Part shown: one piece after another, positions 1 to 15,000 of the stretch
Layout: every line of letters starts with the position of its first letter
How positions within the stretch are numbered: position 1 is the first letter of the stretch
Assembly: GCA_002104985.1 (NCBI GenBank)
Contig: MCGO01000047.1
Span: forward strand, 62,001 to 126,000
From: Rhizoclosmatium globosum
Taxonomy: Eukaryota; Chytridiomycota; Chytridiomycetes; Chytridiales; Chytriomycetaceae
Direction of reading: 5' to 3'
Length of the DNA stretch: 64,000 bases
Notes under the pieces: model-generated
Seen by the model: only the letters and a program-made list of their open reading frames with translations
Databases searched by the model: none
What the model was told of the DNA's origin: nothing
Translations under genes and position numbers: made by a program

Positions 1-3000
1 GGTTTTCTTGCTCTTTTCATAGGTAGCTAAGGAACCCAAAACAACTACTTGCAGCCCCAGAAATATGCCCAACCTTGTGGGGCATAGCTATTGAAAGAGA
101 TTCAAGTTGTGTAGATGCAGATTTAGGGTCACAAGACGCTGGGGGCCTCTGTTGTTGTGGTAGCAAGTGCCTCTGTCTTTGCTGACAGAGCTCCGAAACC
201 CTTTTTTTCTGTGTTTACTACATCATACAATACTTTTCATAGTATTTTTGATACAGATTTAGGGTTAAACACTTTGAACCAGCTTGGTTTTCTTGCTCTT
301 TTCATAGGTAGCTAAGGAACCCAAAACAACTACTTGCAGCCCCAGAAATATGCCCAACCTTGTGGGGCATAGCTATTGAAAGAGATTCAAGTTGTGTAGA
401 TGCAGATTTAGGGTCACAAGACGCTGGGGGCCTCTGTTGTTGTGGTAGCAAGTGCCTCTGTCTTTGCTGACAGAGCTCCGAAACCCTTTTTTCTGTGTTT
501 ACTACATCATACAATACTTTTCACAGTATTTTTGGTAAGATTTAGGGTTAAACACTTTGAACCAGCTTGGTTTTCTTGCTCTTTTCATAGGTAGCTAAGG
601 AACCCAAAACAACTACTTGCAGCCCCAGAAATATGCCCAACCTTGTGGGGCATAGCTATTGAAAGAGATTCAAGTTGTGTAGATGCAGATTTAGGGTCAC
701 AAGACGCTGGGGGCCTCTGTTGTTGTGGTAGCAAGTGCCTCTGTCTTTGCTGACAGAGCTCCGAAACCCTTTTTTTCTGTGTTTACTACATCATACAATA
801 CTTTTCATAGTATTTTTGTATAGATTTAGGGTTAAACACTTTGAACCAGCTTGGTTTTCTTGCTCTTTTCATAGGTAGCTAAGGAACCCAAAACAACTAC
901 TTGCAGCCCCAGAAATATGCCCAACCTTGTGGGGCATAGCTATTGAAAGAGATTCAAGTTGTGTAGATGCAGATTTAGGGTCACAAGACGCTGGGGGCCT
1001 CTGTTGTTGTGGTAGCAAGTGCCTCTGTCTTTGCTGACAGAGCTCCAAACCCTTTTTTTCTGTGTTTACTACATCATACAATACTTTTCAAGTATTTTTG
1101 ATAAGATTTAGGGGTTAAACACTTTGAACCAGCTTGGTTTTCTTGCTCTTTTCATAGGTAGCTAAGGAACCCAAAACAACTACTTGCAGCCCCAGAAATA
1201 TGCCCAACCTTGTGGGGCATAGCTATTGAAAGAGATTCAAGTTGTGTAGATGCAGATTTAGGGTCACAAGACGCTGGGGGCCTCTGTTGTTGTGGTAGCA
1301 AGTGCCTCTGTCTTTGCTGACAGAGCTCCGAAACCCTTTTTTTCTGTGTTTACTACATCATACAATACTTTTCATAGTATTTTTGGTAAGATTTAGGGTT
1401 AAACACTTTGAACCAGCTTGGTTTTCTTGCTCTTTTCATAGGTAGCTAAGGAACCCAAAACAACTACTTGCAGCCCCAGAAATATGCCCAACCTTGTGGG
1501 GCATAGCTATTGAAAGAGATTCAAGTTGTGTAGATGCAGATTTAGGGTCACAAGACGCTGGGGGCCTCTGTTGTTGTGGTAGCAAGTGCCTCTGTCTTTG
1601 CTGACAGAGCTCCGAAACCCTTTTTTTCTGTGTTTACTACATCATACAATACTTTTCATAGTATTTTTGGTAAGATTTAGGGTTAAACACTTTGAACCAG
1701 CTTGGTTTTCTTGCTCTTTTCATAGGTAGCTAAGGAACCCAAAACAACTACTTGCAGCCCCAGAAATATGCCCAACCTTGTGGGGCATAGCTATTGAAAG
1801 AGATTCAAGTTGTGTAGATGCAGATTTAGGGTCACAAGACGCTGGGGCCTCTGTTGTTGTGGTAGCAAGTGCCTCTGTCTTTGCTGACAGAGCTCCAAAC
1901 CCTTTTTTTCTGTGTTTACTACATCATACAATACTTTTCATAGTATTTTTGGTAAGATTTAGGGTTAAACACTTTGAACCAGCTTGGTTTTCTTGCTCTT
2001 TTCATAGGTAGCTAAGGAACCCAAAACAACTACTTGCAGCCCCAGAAATATGCCCAACCTTGTGGGGCATAGCTATTGAAAGAGATTCAAGTTGTGTAGA
2101 TGCAGATTTAGGGTCACAAGACGCTGGGGGCCTCTGTTGTTGTGGTAGCAAGTGCCTCTGTCTTTGCTGACAGAGCTCCAAACCCTTTTTTTCTGTGTTT
2201 ACTACATCATACAATACTTTTCATAGTATTTTTGGTATAGATTTAGGGTTAAACACTTTGAACCAGCTTGGTTTTCTTGCTCTTTTCATAGGTAGCTAAG
2301 GAACCCAAAACAACTACTTGCAGCCCCAGAAATATGCCCAACCTTGTGGGGCATAGCTATTGAAAGAGATTCAAGTTGTGTAGATGCAGATTTAGGGTCA
2401 CAAGACGCTGGGGGCCTCTGTTGTTGTGGTAGCAAGTGCCTCTGTCTTTGCTGACAGAGCTCCAAACCCTTTTTTTCTGTGTTTACTACATCATACAATA
2501 CTTTTCATAGTATTTTTGGTATAGATTTAGGGTTAAACACTTTGAACCAGCTTGGTTTTCTTGCTCTTTTCATAGGTAGCTAAGGAACCCAAAACAACTA
2601 CTTGCAGCCCCAGAAATATGCCCAACCTTGTGGGGCATAGCTATTGAAAGAGATTCAAGTTGTGTAGATGCAGATTTAGGGTCACAAGACGCTGGGGGCC
2701 TCTGTTGTTGTGGTAGCAAGTGCCTCTGTCTTTGCTGACAGAGCTCCAAAACCCTTTTTTTCTGTGTTTACTACATCATACAATACTTTTCATAGTATTT
2801 TTGGTATAGATTTAGCGGTTAAACACTTTGAACCAGCTTGGTTTTCTTGCTCTTTTCATAGGTAGCTAAGGAACCCAAAACAACTACTTGCAGCCCCAGA
2901 AATATGCCCAACCTTGTGGGGCATAGCTATTGAAAGAGATTCAAGTTGTGTAGATGCAGATTTAGGGTCACAAGACGCTGGGGGCCTCTGTTGTTGTGGT

Positions 3001-6000
3001 AGCAAGTGCCTCTGTCTTTGCTGACAGAGCTCCAAACCCTTTTTTTCTGTGTTTACTACATCATACAATACTTTTCATAGTATTTTTGGTATAGATTTAG
3101 GGTTAAACACTTTGAACCAGCTTGGTTTTCTTGCTCTTTTCATAGGTAGCTAAGGAACCCAAAACAACTACTTGCAGCCCCAGAAATATGCCCAACCTTG
3201 TGGGGCATAGCTATTGAAAGAGATTCAAGTTGTGTAGATGCAGATTTAGGGTCACAAGACGCTGGGGGCCTCTGTTGTTGTGGTAGCAAGTGCCTCTGTC
3301 TTTGCTGACAGAGCTCCAAAACCCTTTTTTTCTGTGTTTACTACATCATACAATACTTTTCATAGTATTTTTGGTATAGATTTAGGGTTAAACACTTTGA
3401 ACCAGCTTGGTTTTCTTGCTCTTTTCATAGGTAGCTAAGGAACCCAAAACAACTACTTGCAGCCCCAGAAATATGCCCAACCTTGTGGGGCATAGCTATT
3501 GAAAGAGATTCAAGTTGTGTAGATGCAGATTTAGGGTCACAAGACGCTGGGGGCCTCTGTTGTTGTGGTAGCAAGTGCCTCTGTCTTTGCTGACAGAGCT
3601 CCAAACCCTTTTTTTCTGTGTTTACTACATCATACAATACTTTTCATAGTATTTTTGGTATAGATTTAGGGTTAAACACTTTGAACCAGCTTGGTTTTCT
3701 TGCTCTTTTCATAGGTAGCTAAGGAACCCAAAACAACTACTTGCAGCCCCAGAAATATGCCCAACCTTGTGGGGCATAGCTATTGAAAGAGATTCAAGTT
3801 GTGTAGATGCAGATTTAGGGTCACAAGACGCTGGGGGCCTCTGTTGTTGTGGTAGCAAGTGCCTCTGTCTTTGCTGACAGAGCTCCAAAACCCTTTTTTT
3901 CTGTGTTTACTACATCATCAATACTTTTCATAGTATTTTTGGTATAGATTTAGGGTTAAACACTTTGAACCAGCTTGGTTTTCTTGCTCTTTTCATAGGT
4001 AGCTAAGGAACCCAAAACAACTACTTGCAGCCCCAGAAATATGCCCAACCTTGTGGGGCATAGCTATTGAAAGAGATTCAAGTTGTGTAGATGCAGATTT
4101 AGGGTCACAAGACGCTGGGGGCCTCTGTTGTTGTGGTAGCAAGTGCCTCTGTCTTTGCTGACAGAGCTCCAAAACCCTTTTTTTCTGTGTTTACTACATC
4201 ATACAATACTTTTCATAGTATTTTTGGTATAGATTTAGCGGTTAAACACTTTGAACCAGCTTGGTTTTCTTGCTCTTTTCATAGGTAGCTAAGGAACCCA
4301 AAACAACTACTTGCAGCCCCAGAAATATGCCCAACCTTGTGGGGCATAGCTATTGAAAGAGATTCAAGTTGTGTAGATGCAGATTTAGGGTCACAAGACG
4401 CTGGGGGCCTCTGTTGTTGTGGTAGCAAGTGCCTCTGTCTTTGCTGACAGAGCTCCAAAACCCTTTTTTTCTGTGTTTACTACATCATACAATACTTTTC
4501 ATAGTATTTTTGGTATAGATTTAGCGGTTAAACACTTTGAACCAGCTTGGTTTTCTTGCTCTTTTCATAGGTAGCTAAGGAACCCAAAACAACTACTTGC
4601 AGCCCCAGAAATATGCCCAACCTTGTGGGGCATAGCTATTGAAAGAGATTCAAGTTGTGTAGATGCAGATTTAGGGTCACAAGACGCTGGGGGCCTCTGT
4701 TGTTGTGGTAGCAAGTGCCTCTGTCTTTGCTGACAGAGCTCCAAAACCCTTTTTTTCTGTGTTTACTACATCATACAATACTTTTCATAGTATTTTTGGT
4801 ATAGATTTAGCGGTTAAACACTTTGAACCAGCTTGGTTTTCTTGCTCTTTTCATAGGTAGCTAAGGAACCCAAAACAACTACTTGCAGCCCCAGAAATAT
4901 GCCCAACCTTGTGGGGCATAGCTATTGAAAGAGATTCAAGTTGTGTAGATGCAGATTTAGGGTCACAAGACGCTGGGGGCCTCTGTTGTTGTGGTAGCAA
5001 GTGCCTCTGTCTTTGCTGACAGAGCTCCAAAACCCTTTTTTTCTGTGTTTACTACATCATACAATACTTTTCATAGTATTTTTGGTATAGATTTAGCGGT
5101 TAAACACTTTGAACCAGCTTGGTTTTCTTGCTCTTTTCATAGGTAGCTAAGGAACCCAAAACAACTACTTGCAGCCCCAGAAATATGCCCAACCTTGTGG
5201 GGCATAGCTATTGAAAGAGATTCAAGTTGTGTAGATGCAGATTTAGGGTCACAAGACGCTGGGGGCCTCTGTTGTTGTGGTAGCAAGTGCCTCTGTCTTT
5301 GCTGACAGAGCTCCAAAACCCTTTTTTTCTGTGTTTACTACATCATACAATACTTTTCATAGTATTTTTGGTATAGATTTAGCGGTTAAACACTTTGAAC
5401 CAGCTTGGTTTTCTTGCTCTTTTCATAGGTAGCTAAGGAACCCAAAACAACTACTTGCAGCCCCAGAAATATGCCCAACCTTGTGGGGCATAGCTATTGA
5501 AAGAGATTCAAGTTGTGTAGATGCAGATTTAGGGTCACAAGACGCTGGGGGCCTCTGTTGTTGTGGTAGCAAGTGCCTCTGTCTTTGCTGACAGAGCTCC
5601 AAAACCCTTTTTTTCTGTGTTTACTACATCATACAATACTTTTCATAGTATTTTTGGTATAGATTTAGGGTTAAACACTTTGAACCAGCTTGGTTTTCTT
5701 GCTCTTTTCATAGGTAGCTAAGGAACCCAAAACAACTACTTGCAGCCCCAGAAATATGCCCAACCTTGTGGGGCATAGCTATTGAAAGAGATTCAAGTTG
5801 TGTAGATGCAGATTTAGGGTCACAAGACGCTGGGGGCCTCTGTTGTTGTGGTAGCAAGTGCCTCTGTCTTTGCTGACAGAGCTCCAAAACCCTTTTTTTC
5901 TGTGTTTACTACATCATACAATACTTTTCATAGTATTTTTGGTATAGATTTAGCGGTTAAACACTTTGAACCAGCTTGGTTTTCTTGCTCTTTTCATAGG

Positions 6001-9000
6001 TAGCTAAGGAACCCAAAACAACTACTTGCAGCCCCAGAAATATGCCCAACCTTGTGGGGCATAGCTATTGAAAGAGATTCAAGTTGTGTAGATGCAGATT
6101 TAGGGTCACAAGACGCTGGGGGCCTCTGTTGTTGTGGTAGCAAGTGCCTCTGTCTTTGCTGACAGAGCTCCAAAACCCTTTTTTTCTGTGTTTACTACAT
6201 CATACAATACTTTTCATAGTATTTTTGGTATAGATTTAGGGTTAAACACTTTGAACCAGCTTGGTTTTCTTGCTCTTTTCATAGGTAGCTAAGGAACCCA
6301 AAACAACTACTTGCAGCCCCAGAAATATGCCCAACCTTGTGGGGCATAGCTATTGAAAGAGATTCAAGTTGTGTAGATGCAGATTTAGGGTCACAAGACG
6401 CTGGGGGCCTCTGTTGTTGTGGTAGCAAGTGCCTCTGTCTTTGCTGACAGAGCTCCAAAACCCTTTTTTTCTGTGTTTACTACATCATACAATACTTTTC
6501 ATAGTATTTTTGGTATAGATTTAGGGTTAAACACTTTGAACCAGCTTGGTTTTCTTGCTCTTTTCATAGGTAGCTAAGGAACCCAAAACAACTACTTGCA
6601 GCCCCAGAAATATGCCCAACCTTGTGGGGCATAGCTATTGAAAGAGATTCAAGTTGTGTAGATGCAGATTTAGGGTCACAAGACGCTGGGGGCCTCTGTT
6701 GTTGTGGTAGCAAGTGCCTCTGTCTTTGCTGACAGAGCTCCAAAACCCTTTTTTTCTGTGTTTACTACATCATACAATACTTTTCATAGTATTTTTGGTA
6801 TAGATTTAGCGGTTAAACACTTTGAACCAGCTTGGTTTTCTTGCTCTTTTCATAGGTAGCTAAGGAACCCAAAACAACTACTTGCAGCCCCAGAAATATG
6901 CCCAACCTTGTGGGGCATAGCTATTGAAAGAGATTCAAGTTGTGTAGATGCAGATTTAGGGTCACAAGACGCTGGGGGCCTCTGTTGTTGTGGTAGCAAG
7001 TGCCTCTGTCTTTGCTGACAGAGCTCCAAAACCCTTTTTTTCTGTGTTTACTACATCATACAATACTTTTCATAGTATTTTTGGTATAGATTTAGGGTTA
7101 AACACTTTGAACCAGCTTGGTTTTCTTGCTCTTTTCATAGGTAGCTAAGGAACCCAAAACAACTACTTGCAGCCCCAGAAATATGCCCAACCTTGTGGGG
7201 CATAGCTATTGAAAGAGATTCAAGTTGTGTAGATGCAGATTTAGGGTCACAAGACGCTGGGGGCCTCTGTTGTTGTGGTAGCAAGTGCCTCTGTCTTTGC
7301 TGACAGAGCTCCAAAACCCTTTTTTTCTGTGTTTACTACATCATACAATACTTTTCATAGTATTTTTGGTATAGATTTAGCGGTTAAACACTTTGAACCA
7401 GCTTGGTTTTCTTGCTCTTTTCATAGGTAGCTAAGGAACCCAAAACAACTACTTGCAGCCCCAGAAATATGCCCAACCTTGTGGGGCATAGCTATTGAAA
7501 GAGATTCAAGTTGTGTAGATGCAGATTTAGGGTCACAAGACGCTGGGGGCCTCTGTTGTTGTGGTAGCAAGTGCCTCTGTCTTTGCTGACAGAGCTCCAA
7601 AACCCTTTTTTTCTGTGTTTACTACATCATACAATACTTTTCATAGTATTTTTGGTATAGATTTAGGGTTAAACACTTTGAACCAGCTTGGTTTTCTTGC
7701 TCTTTTCATAGGTAGCTAAGGAACCCAAAACAACTACTTGCAGCCCCAGAAATATGCCCAACCTTGTGGGGCATAGCTATTGAAAGAGATTCAAGTTGTG
7801 TAGATGCAGATTTAGGGTCACAAGACGCTGGGGGCCTCTGTTGTTGTGGTAGCAAGTGCCTCTGTCTTTGCTGACAGAGCTCCAAAACCCTTTTTTTCTG
7901 TGTTTACTACATCATACAATACTTTTCATAGTATTTTTGGTATAGATTTAGGGTTAAACACTTTGAACCAGCTTGGTTTTCTTGCTCTTTTCATAGGTAG
8001 CTAAGGAACCCAAAACAACTACTTGCAGCCCCAGAAATATGCCCAACCTTGTGGGGCATAGCTATTGAAAGAGATTCAAGTTGTGTAGATGCAGATTTAG
8101 GGTCACAAGACGCTGGGGGCCTCTGTTGTTGTGGTAGCAAGTGCCTCTGTCTTTGCTGACAGAGCTCCAAAACCCTTTTTTTCTGTGTTTACTACATCAT
8201 ACAATACTTTTCATAGTATTTTTGGTATAGATTTAGCGGTTAAACACTTTGAACCAGCTTGGTTTTCTTGCTCTTTTCATAGGTAGCTAAGGAACCCAAA
8301 ACAACTACTTGCAGCCCCAGAAATATGCCCAACCTTGTGGGGCATAGCTATTGAAAGAGATTCAAGTTGTGTAGATGCAGATTTAGGGTCACAAGACGCT
8401 GGGGGCCTCTGTTGTTGTGGTAGCAAGTGCCTCTGTCTTTGCTGACAGAGCTCCAAAACCCTTTTTTTCTGTGTTTACTACATCATACAATACTTTTCAT
8501 AGTATTTTTGGTATAGATTTAGGGTTAAACACTTTGAACCAGCTTGGTTTTCTTGCTCTTTTCATAGGTAGCTAAGGAACCCAAAACAACTACTTGCAGC
8601 CCCAGAAATATGCCCAACCTTGTGGGGCATAGCTATTGAAAGAGATTCAAGTTGTGTAGATGCAGATTTAGGGTCACAAGACGCTGGGGGCCTCTGTTGT
8701 TGTGGTAGCAAGTGCCTCTGTCTTTGCTGACAGAGCTCCAAAACCCTTTTTTTCTGTGTTTACTACATCATACAATACTTTTCATAGTATTTTTGGTATA
8801 GATTTAGCGGTTAAACACTTTGAACCAGCTTGGTTTTCTTGCTCTTTTCATAGGTAGCTAAGGAACCCAAAACAACTACTTGCAGCCCCAGAAATATGCC
8901 CAACCTTGTGGGGCATAGCTATTGAAAGAGATTCAAGTTGTGTAGATGCAGATTTAGGGTCACAAGACGCTGGGGGCCTCTGTTGTTGTGGTAGCAAGTG

Positions 9001-12000
9001 CCTCTGTCTTTGCTGACAGAGCTCCAAAACCCTTTTTTTCTGTGTTTACTACATCATACAATACTTTTCATAGTATTTTTGGTATAGATTTAGCGGTTAA
9101 ACACTTTGAACCAGCTTGGTTTTCTTGCTCTTTTCATAGGTAGCTAAGGAACCCAAAACAACTACTTGCAGCCCCAGAAATATGCCCAACCTTGTGGGGC
9201 ATAGCTATTGAAAGAGATTCAAGTTGTGTAGATGCAGATTTAGGGTCACAAGACGCTGGGGGCCTCTGTTGTTGTGGTAGCAAGTGCCTCTGTCTTTGCT
9301 GACAGAGCTCCAAAACCCTTTTTTTCTGTGTTTACTACATCATACAATACTTTTCATAGTATTTTTGGTATAGATTTAGGGTTAAACACTTTGAACCAGC
9401 TTGGTTTTCTTGCTCTTTTCATAGGTAGCTAAGGAACCCAAAACAACTACTTGCAGCCCCAGAAATATGCCCAACCTTGTGGGGCATAGCTATTGAAAGA
9501 GATTCAAGTTGTGTAGATGCAGATTTAGGGTCACAAGACGCTGGGGGCCTCTGTTGTTGTGGTAGCAAGTGCCTCTGTCTTTGCTGACAGAGCTCCAAAA
9601 CCCTTTTTTTCTGTGTTTACTACATCATACAATACTTTTCATAGTATTTTTGGTATAGATTTAGCGGTTAAACACTTTGAACCAGCTTGGTTTTCTTGCT
9701 CTTTTCATAGGTAGCTAAGGAACCCAAAACAACTACTTGCAGCCCCAGAAATATGCCCAACCTTGTGGGGCATAGCTATTGAAAGAGATTCAAGTTGTGT
9801 AGATGCAGATTTAGGGTCACAAGACGCTGGGGGCCTCTGTTGTTGTGGTAGCAAGTGCCTCTGTCTTTGCTGACAGAGCTCCAAAACCCTTTTTTTCTGT
9901 GTTTACTACATCATACAATACTTTTCATAGTATTTTTGGTATAGATTTAGGGTTAAACACTTTGAACCAGCTTGGTTTTCTTGCTCTTTTCATAGGTAGC
10001 TAAGGAACCCAAAACAACTACTTGCAGCCCCAGAAATATGCCCAACCTTGTGGGGCATAGCTATTGAAAGAGATTCAAGTTGTGTAGATGCAGATTTAGG
10101 GTCACAAGACGCTGGGGGCCTCTGTTGTTGTGGTAGCAAGTGCCTCTGTCTTTGCTGACAGAGCTCCAAAACCCTTTTTTTCTGTGTTTACTACATCATA
10201 CAATACTTTTCATAGTATTTTTGGTATAGATTTAGCGGTTAAACACTTTGAACCAGCTTGGTTTTCTTGCTCTTTTCATAGGTAGCTAAGGAACCCAAAA
10301 CAACTACTTGCAGCCCCAGAAATATGCCCAACCTTGTGGGGCATAGCTATTGAAAGAGATTCAAGTTGTGTAGATGCAGATTTAGGGTCACAAGACGCTG
10401 GGGGCCTCTGTTGTTGTGGTAGCAAGTGCCTCTGTCTTTGCTGACAGAGCTCCAAAACCCTTTTTTTCTGTGTTTACTACATCATACAATACTTTTCATA
10501 GTATTTTTGGTATAGATTTAGCGGTTAAACACTTTGAACCAGCTTGGTTTTCTTGCTCTTTTCATAGGTAGCTAAGGAACCCAAAACAACTACTTGCAGC
10601 CCCAGAAATATGCCCAACCTTGTGGGGCATAGCTATTGAAAGAGATTCAAGTTGTGTAGATGCAGATTTAGGGTCACAAGACGCTGGGGGCCTCTGTTGT
10701 TGTGGTAGCAAGTGCCTCTGTCTTTGCTGACAGAGCTCCAAAACCCTTTTTTTCTGTGTTTACTACATCATACAATACTTTTCATAGTATTTTTGGTATA
10801 GATTTAGCGGTTAAACACTTTGAACCAGCTTGGTTTTCTTGCTCTTTTCATAGGTAGCTAAGGAACCCAAAACAACTACTTGCAGCCCCAGAAATATGCC
10901 CAACCTTGTGGGGCATAGCTATTGAAAGAGATTCAAGTTGTGTAGATGCAGATTTAGGGTCACAAGACGCTGGGGGCCTCTGTTGTTGTGGTAGCAAGTG
11001 CCTCTGTCTTTGCTGACAGAGCTCCAAAACCCTTTTTTTCTGTGTTTACTACATCATACAATACTTTTCATAGTATTTTTGGTATAGATTTAGCGGTTAA
11101 ACACTTTGAACCAGCTTGGTTTTCTTGCTCTTTTCATAGGTAGCTAAGGAACCCAAAACAACTACTTGCAGCCCCAGAAATATGCCCAACCTTGTGGGGC
11201 ATAGCTATTGAAAGAGATTCAAGTTGTGTAGATGCAGATTTAGGGTCACAAGACGCTGGGGGCCTCTGTTGTTGTGGTAGCAAGTGCCTCTGTCTTTGCT
11301 GACAGAGCTCCAAAACCCTTTTTTTCTGTGTTTACTACATCATACAATACTTTTCATAGTATTTTTGGTATAGATTTAGGGTTAAACACTTTGAACCAGC
11401 TTGGTTTTCTTGCTCTTTTCATAGGTAGCTAAGGAACCCAAAACAACTACTTGCAGCCCCAGAAATATGCCCAACCTTGTGGGGCATAGCTATTGAAAGA
11501 GATTCAAGTTGTGTAGATGCAGATTTAGGGTCACAAGACGCTGGGGGCCTCTGTTGTTGTGGTAGCAAGTGCCTCTGTCTTTGCTGACAGAGCTCCAAAA
11601 CCCTTTTTTTCTGTGTTTACTACATCATACAATACTTTTCATAGTATTTTTGGTATAGATTTAGCGGTTAAACACTTTGAACCAGCTTGGTTTTCTTGCT
11701 CTTTTCATAGGTAGCTAAGGAACCCAAAACAACTACTTGCAGCCCCAGAAATATGCCCAACCTTGTGGGGCATAGCTATTGAAAGAGATTCAAGTTGTGT
11801 AGATGCAGATTTAGGGTCACAAGACGCTGGGGGCCTCTGTTGTTGTGGTAGCAAGTGCCTCTGTCTTTGCTGACAGAGCTCCAAAACCCTTTTTTTCTGT
11901 GTTTACTACATCATACAATACTTTTCATAGTATTTTTGGTATAGATTTAGCGGTTAAACACTTTGAACCAGCTTGGTTTTCTTGCTCTTTTCATAGGTAG

Positions 12001-15000
12001 CTAAGGAACCCAAAACAACTACTTGCAGCCCCAGAAATATGCCCAACCTTGTGGGGCATAGCTATTGAAAGAGATTCAAGTTGTGTAGATGCAGATTTAG
12101 GGTCACAAGACGCTGGGGGCCTCTGTTGTTGTGGTAGCAAGTGCCTCTGTCTTTGCTGACAGAGCTCCAAAACCCTTTTTTTCTGTGTTTACTACATCAT
12201 ACAATACTTTTCATAGTATTTTTGGTATAGATTTAGGGTTAAACACTTTGAACCAGCTTGGTTTTCTTGCTCTTTTCATAGGTAGCTAAGGAACCCAAAA
12301 CAACTACTTGCAGCCCCAGAAATATGCCCAACCTTGTGGGGCATAGCTATTGAAAGAGATTCAAGTTGTGTAGATGCAGATTTAGGGTCACAAGACGCTG
12401 GGGGCCTCTGTTGTTGTGGTAGCAAGTGCCTCTGTCTTTGCTGACAGAGCTCCAAAACCCTTTTTTTCTGTGTTTACTACATCATACAATACTTTTCATA
12501 GTATTTTTGGTATAGATTTAGCGGTTAAACACTTTGAACCAGCTTGGTTTTCTTGCTCTTTTCATAGGTAGCTAAGGAACCCAAAACAACTACTTGCAGC
12601 CCCAGAAATATGCCCAACCTTGTGGGGCATAGCTATTGAAAGAGATTCAAGTTGTGTAGATGCAGATTTAGGGTCACAAGACGCTGGGGGCCTCTGTTGT
12701 TGTGGTAGCAAGTGCCTCTGTCTTTGCTGACAGAGCTCCAAAACCCTTTTTTTCTGTGTTTACTACATCATACAATACTTTTCATAGTATTTTTGGTATA
12801 GATTTAGGGTTAAACACTTTGAACCAGCTTGGTTTTCTTGCTCTTTTCATAGGTAGCTAAGGAACCCAAAACAACTACTTGCAGCCCCAGAAATATGCCC
12901 AACCTTGTGGGGCATAGCTATTGAAAGAGATTCAAGTTGTGTAGATGCAGATTTAGGGTCACAAGACGCTGGGGGCCTCTGTTGTTGTGGTAGCAAGTGC
13001 CTCTGTCTTTGCTGACAGAGCTCCAAAACCCTTTTTTTCTGTGTTTACTACATCATACAATACTTTTCATAGTATTTTTGGTATAGATTTAGCGGTTAAA
13101 CACTTTGAACCAGCTTGGTTTTCTTGCTCTTTTCATAGGTAGCTAAGGAACCCAAAACAACTACTTGCAGCCCCAGAAATATGCCCAACCTTGTGGGGCA
13201 TAGCTATTGAAAGAGATTCAAGTTGTGTAGATGCAGATTTAGGGTCACAAGACGCTGGGGGCCTCTGTTGTTGTGGTAGCAAGTGCCTCTGTCTTTGCTG
13301 ACAGAGCTCCAAAACCCTTTTTTTCTGTGTTTACTACATCATACAATACTTTTCATAGTATTTTTGGTATAGATTTAGCGGTTAAACACTTTGAACCAGC
13401 TTGGTTTTCTTGCTCTTTTCATAGGTAGCTAAGGAACCCAAAACAACTACTTGCAGCCCCAGAAATATGCCCAACCTTGTGGGGCATAGCTATTGAAAGA
13501 GATTCAAGTTGTGTAGATGCAGATTTAGGGTCACAAGACGCTGGGGGCCTCTGTTGTTGTGGTAGCAAGTGCCTCTGTCTTTGCTGACAGAGCTCCAAAA
13601 CCCTTTTTTTCTGTGTTTACTACATCATACAATACTTTTCATAGTATTTTTGGTATAGATTTAGGGTTAAACACTTTGAACCAGCTTGGTTTTCTTGCTC
13701 TTTTCATAGGTAGCTAAGGAACCCAAAACAACTACTTGCAGCCCCAGAAATATGCCCAACCTTGTGGGGCATAGCTATTGAAAGAGATTCAAGTTGTGTA
13801 GATGCAGATTTAGGGTCACAAGACGCTGGGGGCCTCTGTTGTTGTGGTAGCAAGTGCCTCTGTCTTTGCTGACAGAGCTCCAAAACCCTTTTTTTCTGTG
13901 TTTACTACATCATACAATACTTTTCATAGTATTTTTGGTATAGATTTAGCGGTTAAACACTTTGAACCAGCTTGGTTTTCTTGCTCTTTTCATAGGTAGC
14001 TAAGGAACCCAAAACAACTACTTGCAGCCCCAGAAATATGCCCAACCTTGTGGGGCATAGCTATTGAAAGAGATTCAAGTTGTGTAGATGCAGATTTAGG
14101 GTCACAAGACGCTGGGGGCCTCTGTTGTTGTGGTAGCAAGTGCCTCTGTCTTTGCTGACAGAGCTCCAAAACCCTTTTTTTCTGTGTTTACTACATCATA
14201 CAATACTTTTCATAGTATTTTTGGTATAGATTTAGCGGTTAAACACTTTGAACCAGCTTGGTTTTCTTGCTCTTTTCATAGGTAGCTAAGGAACCCAAAA
14301 CAACTACTTGCAGCCCCAGAAATATGCCCAACCTTGTGGGGCATAGCTATTGAAAGAGATTCAAGTTGTGTAGATGCAGATTTAGGGTCACAAGACGCTG
14401 GGGGCCTCTGTTGTTGTGGTAGCAAGTGCCTCTGTCTTTGCTGACAGAGCTCCAAAACCCTTTTTTTCTGTGTTTACTACATCATACAATACTTTTCATA
14501 GTATTTTTGGTATAGATTTAGCGGTTAAACACTTTGAACCAGCTTGGTTTTCTTGCTCTTTTCATAGGTAGCTAAGGAACCCAAAACAACTACTTGCAGC
14601 CCCAGAAATATGCCCAACCTTGTGGGGCATAGCTATTGAAAGAGATTCAAGTTGTGTAGATGCAGATTTAGGGTCACAAGACGCTGGGGGCCTCTGTTGT
14701 TGTGGTAGCAAGTGCCTCTGTCTTTGCTGACAGAGCTCCAAAACCCTTTTTTTCTGTGTTTACTACATCATACAATACTTTTCATAGTATTTTTGGTATA
14801 GATTTAGCGGTTAAACACTTTGAACCAGCTTGGTTTTCTTGCTCTTTTCATAGGTAGCTAAGGAACCCAAAACAACTACTTGCAGCCCCAGAAATATGCC
14901 CAACCTTGTGGGGCATAGCTATTGAAAGAGATTCAAGTTGTGTAGATGCAGATTTAGGGTCACAAGACGCTGGGGGCCTCTGTTGTTGTGGTAGCAAGTG

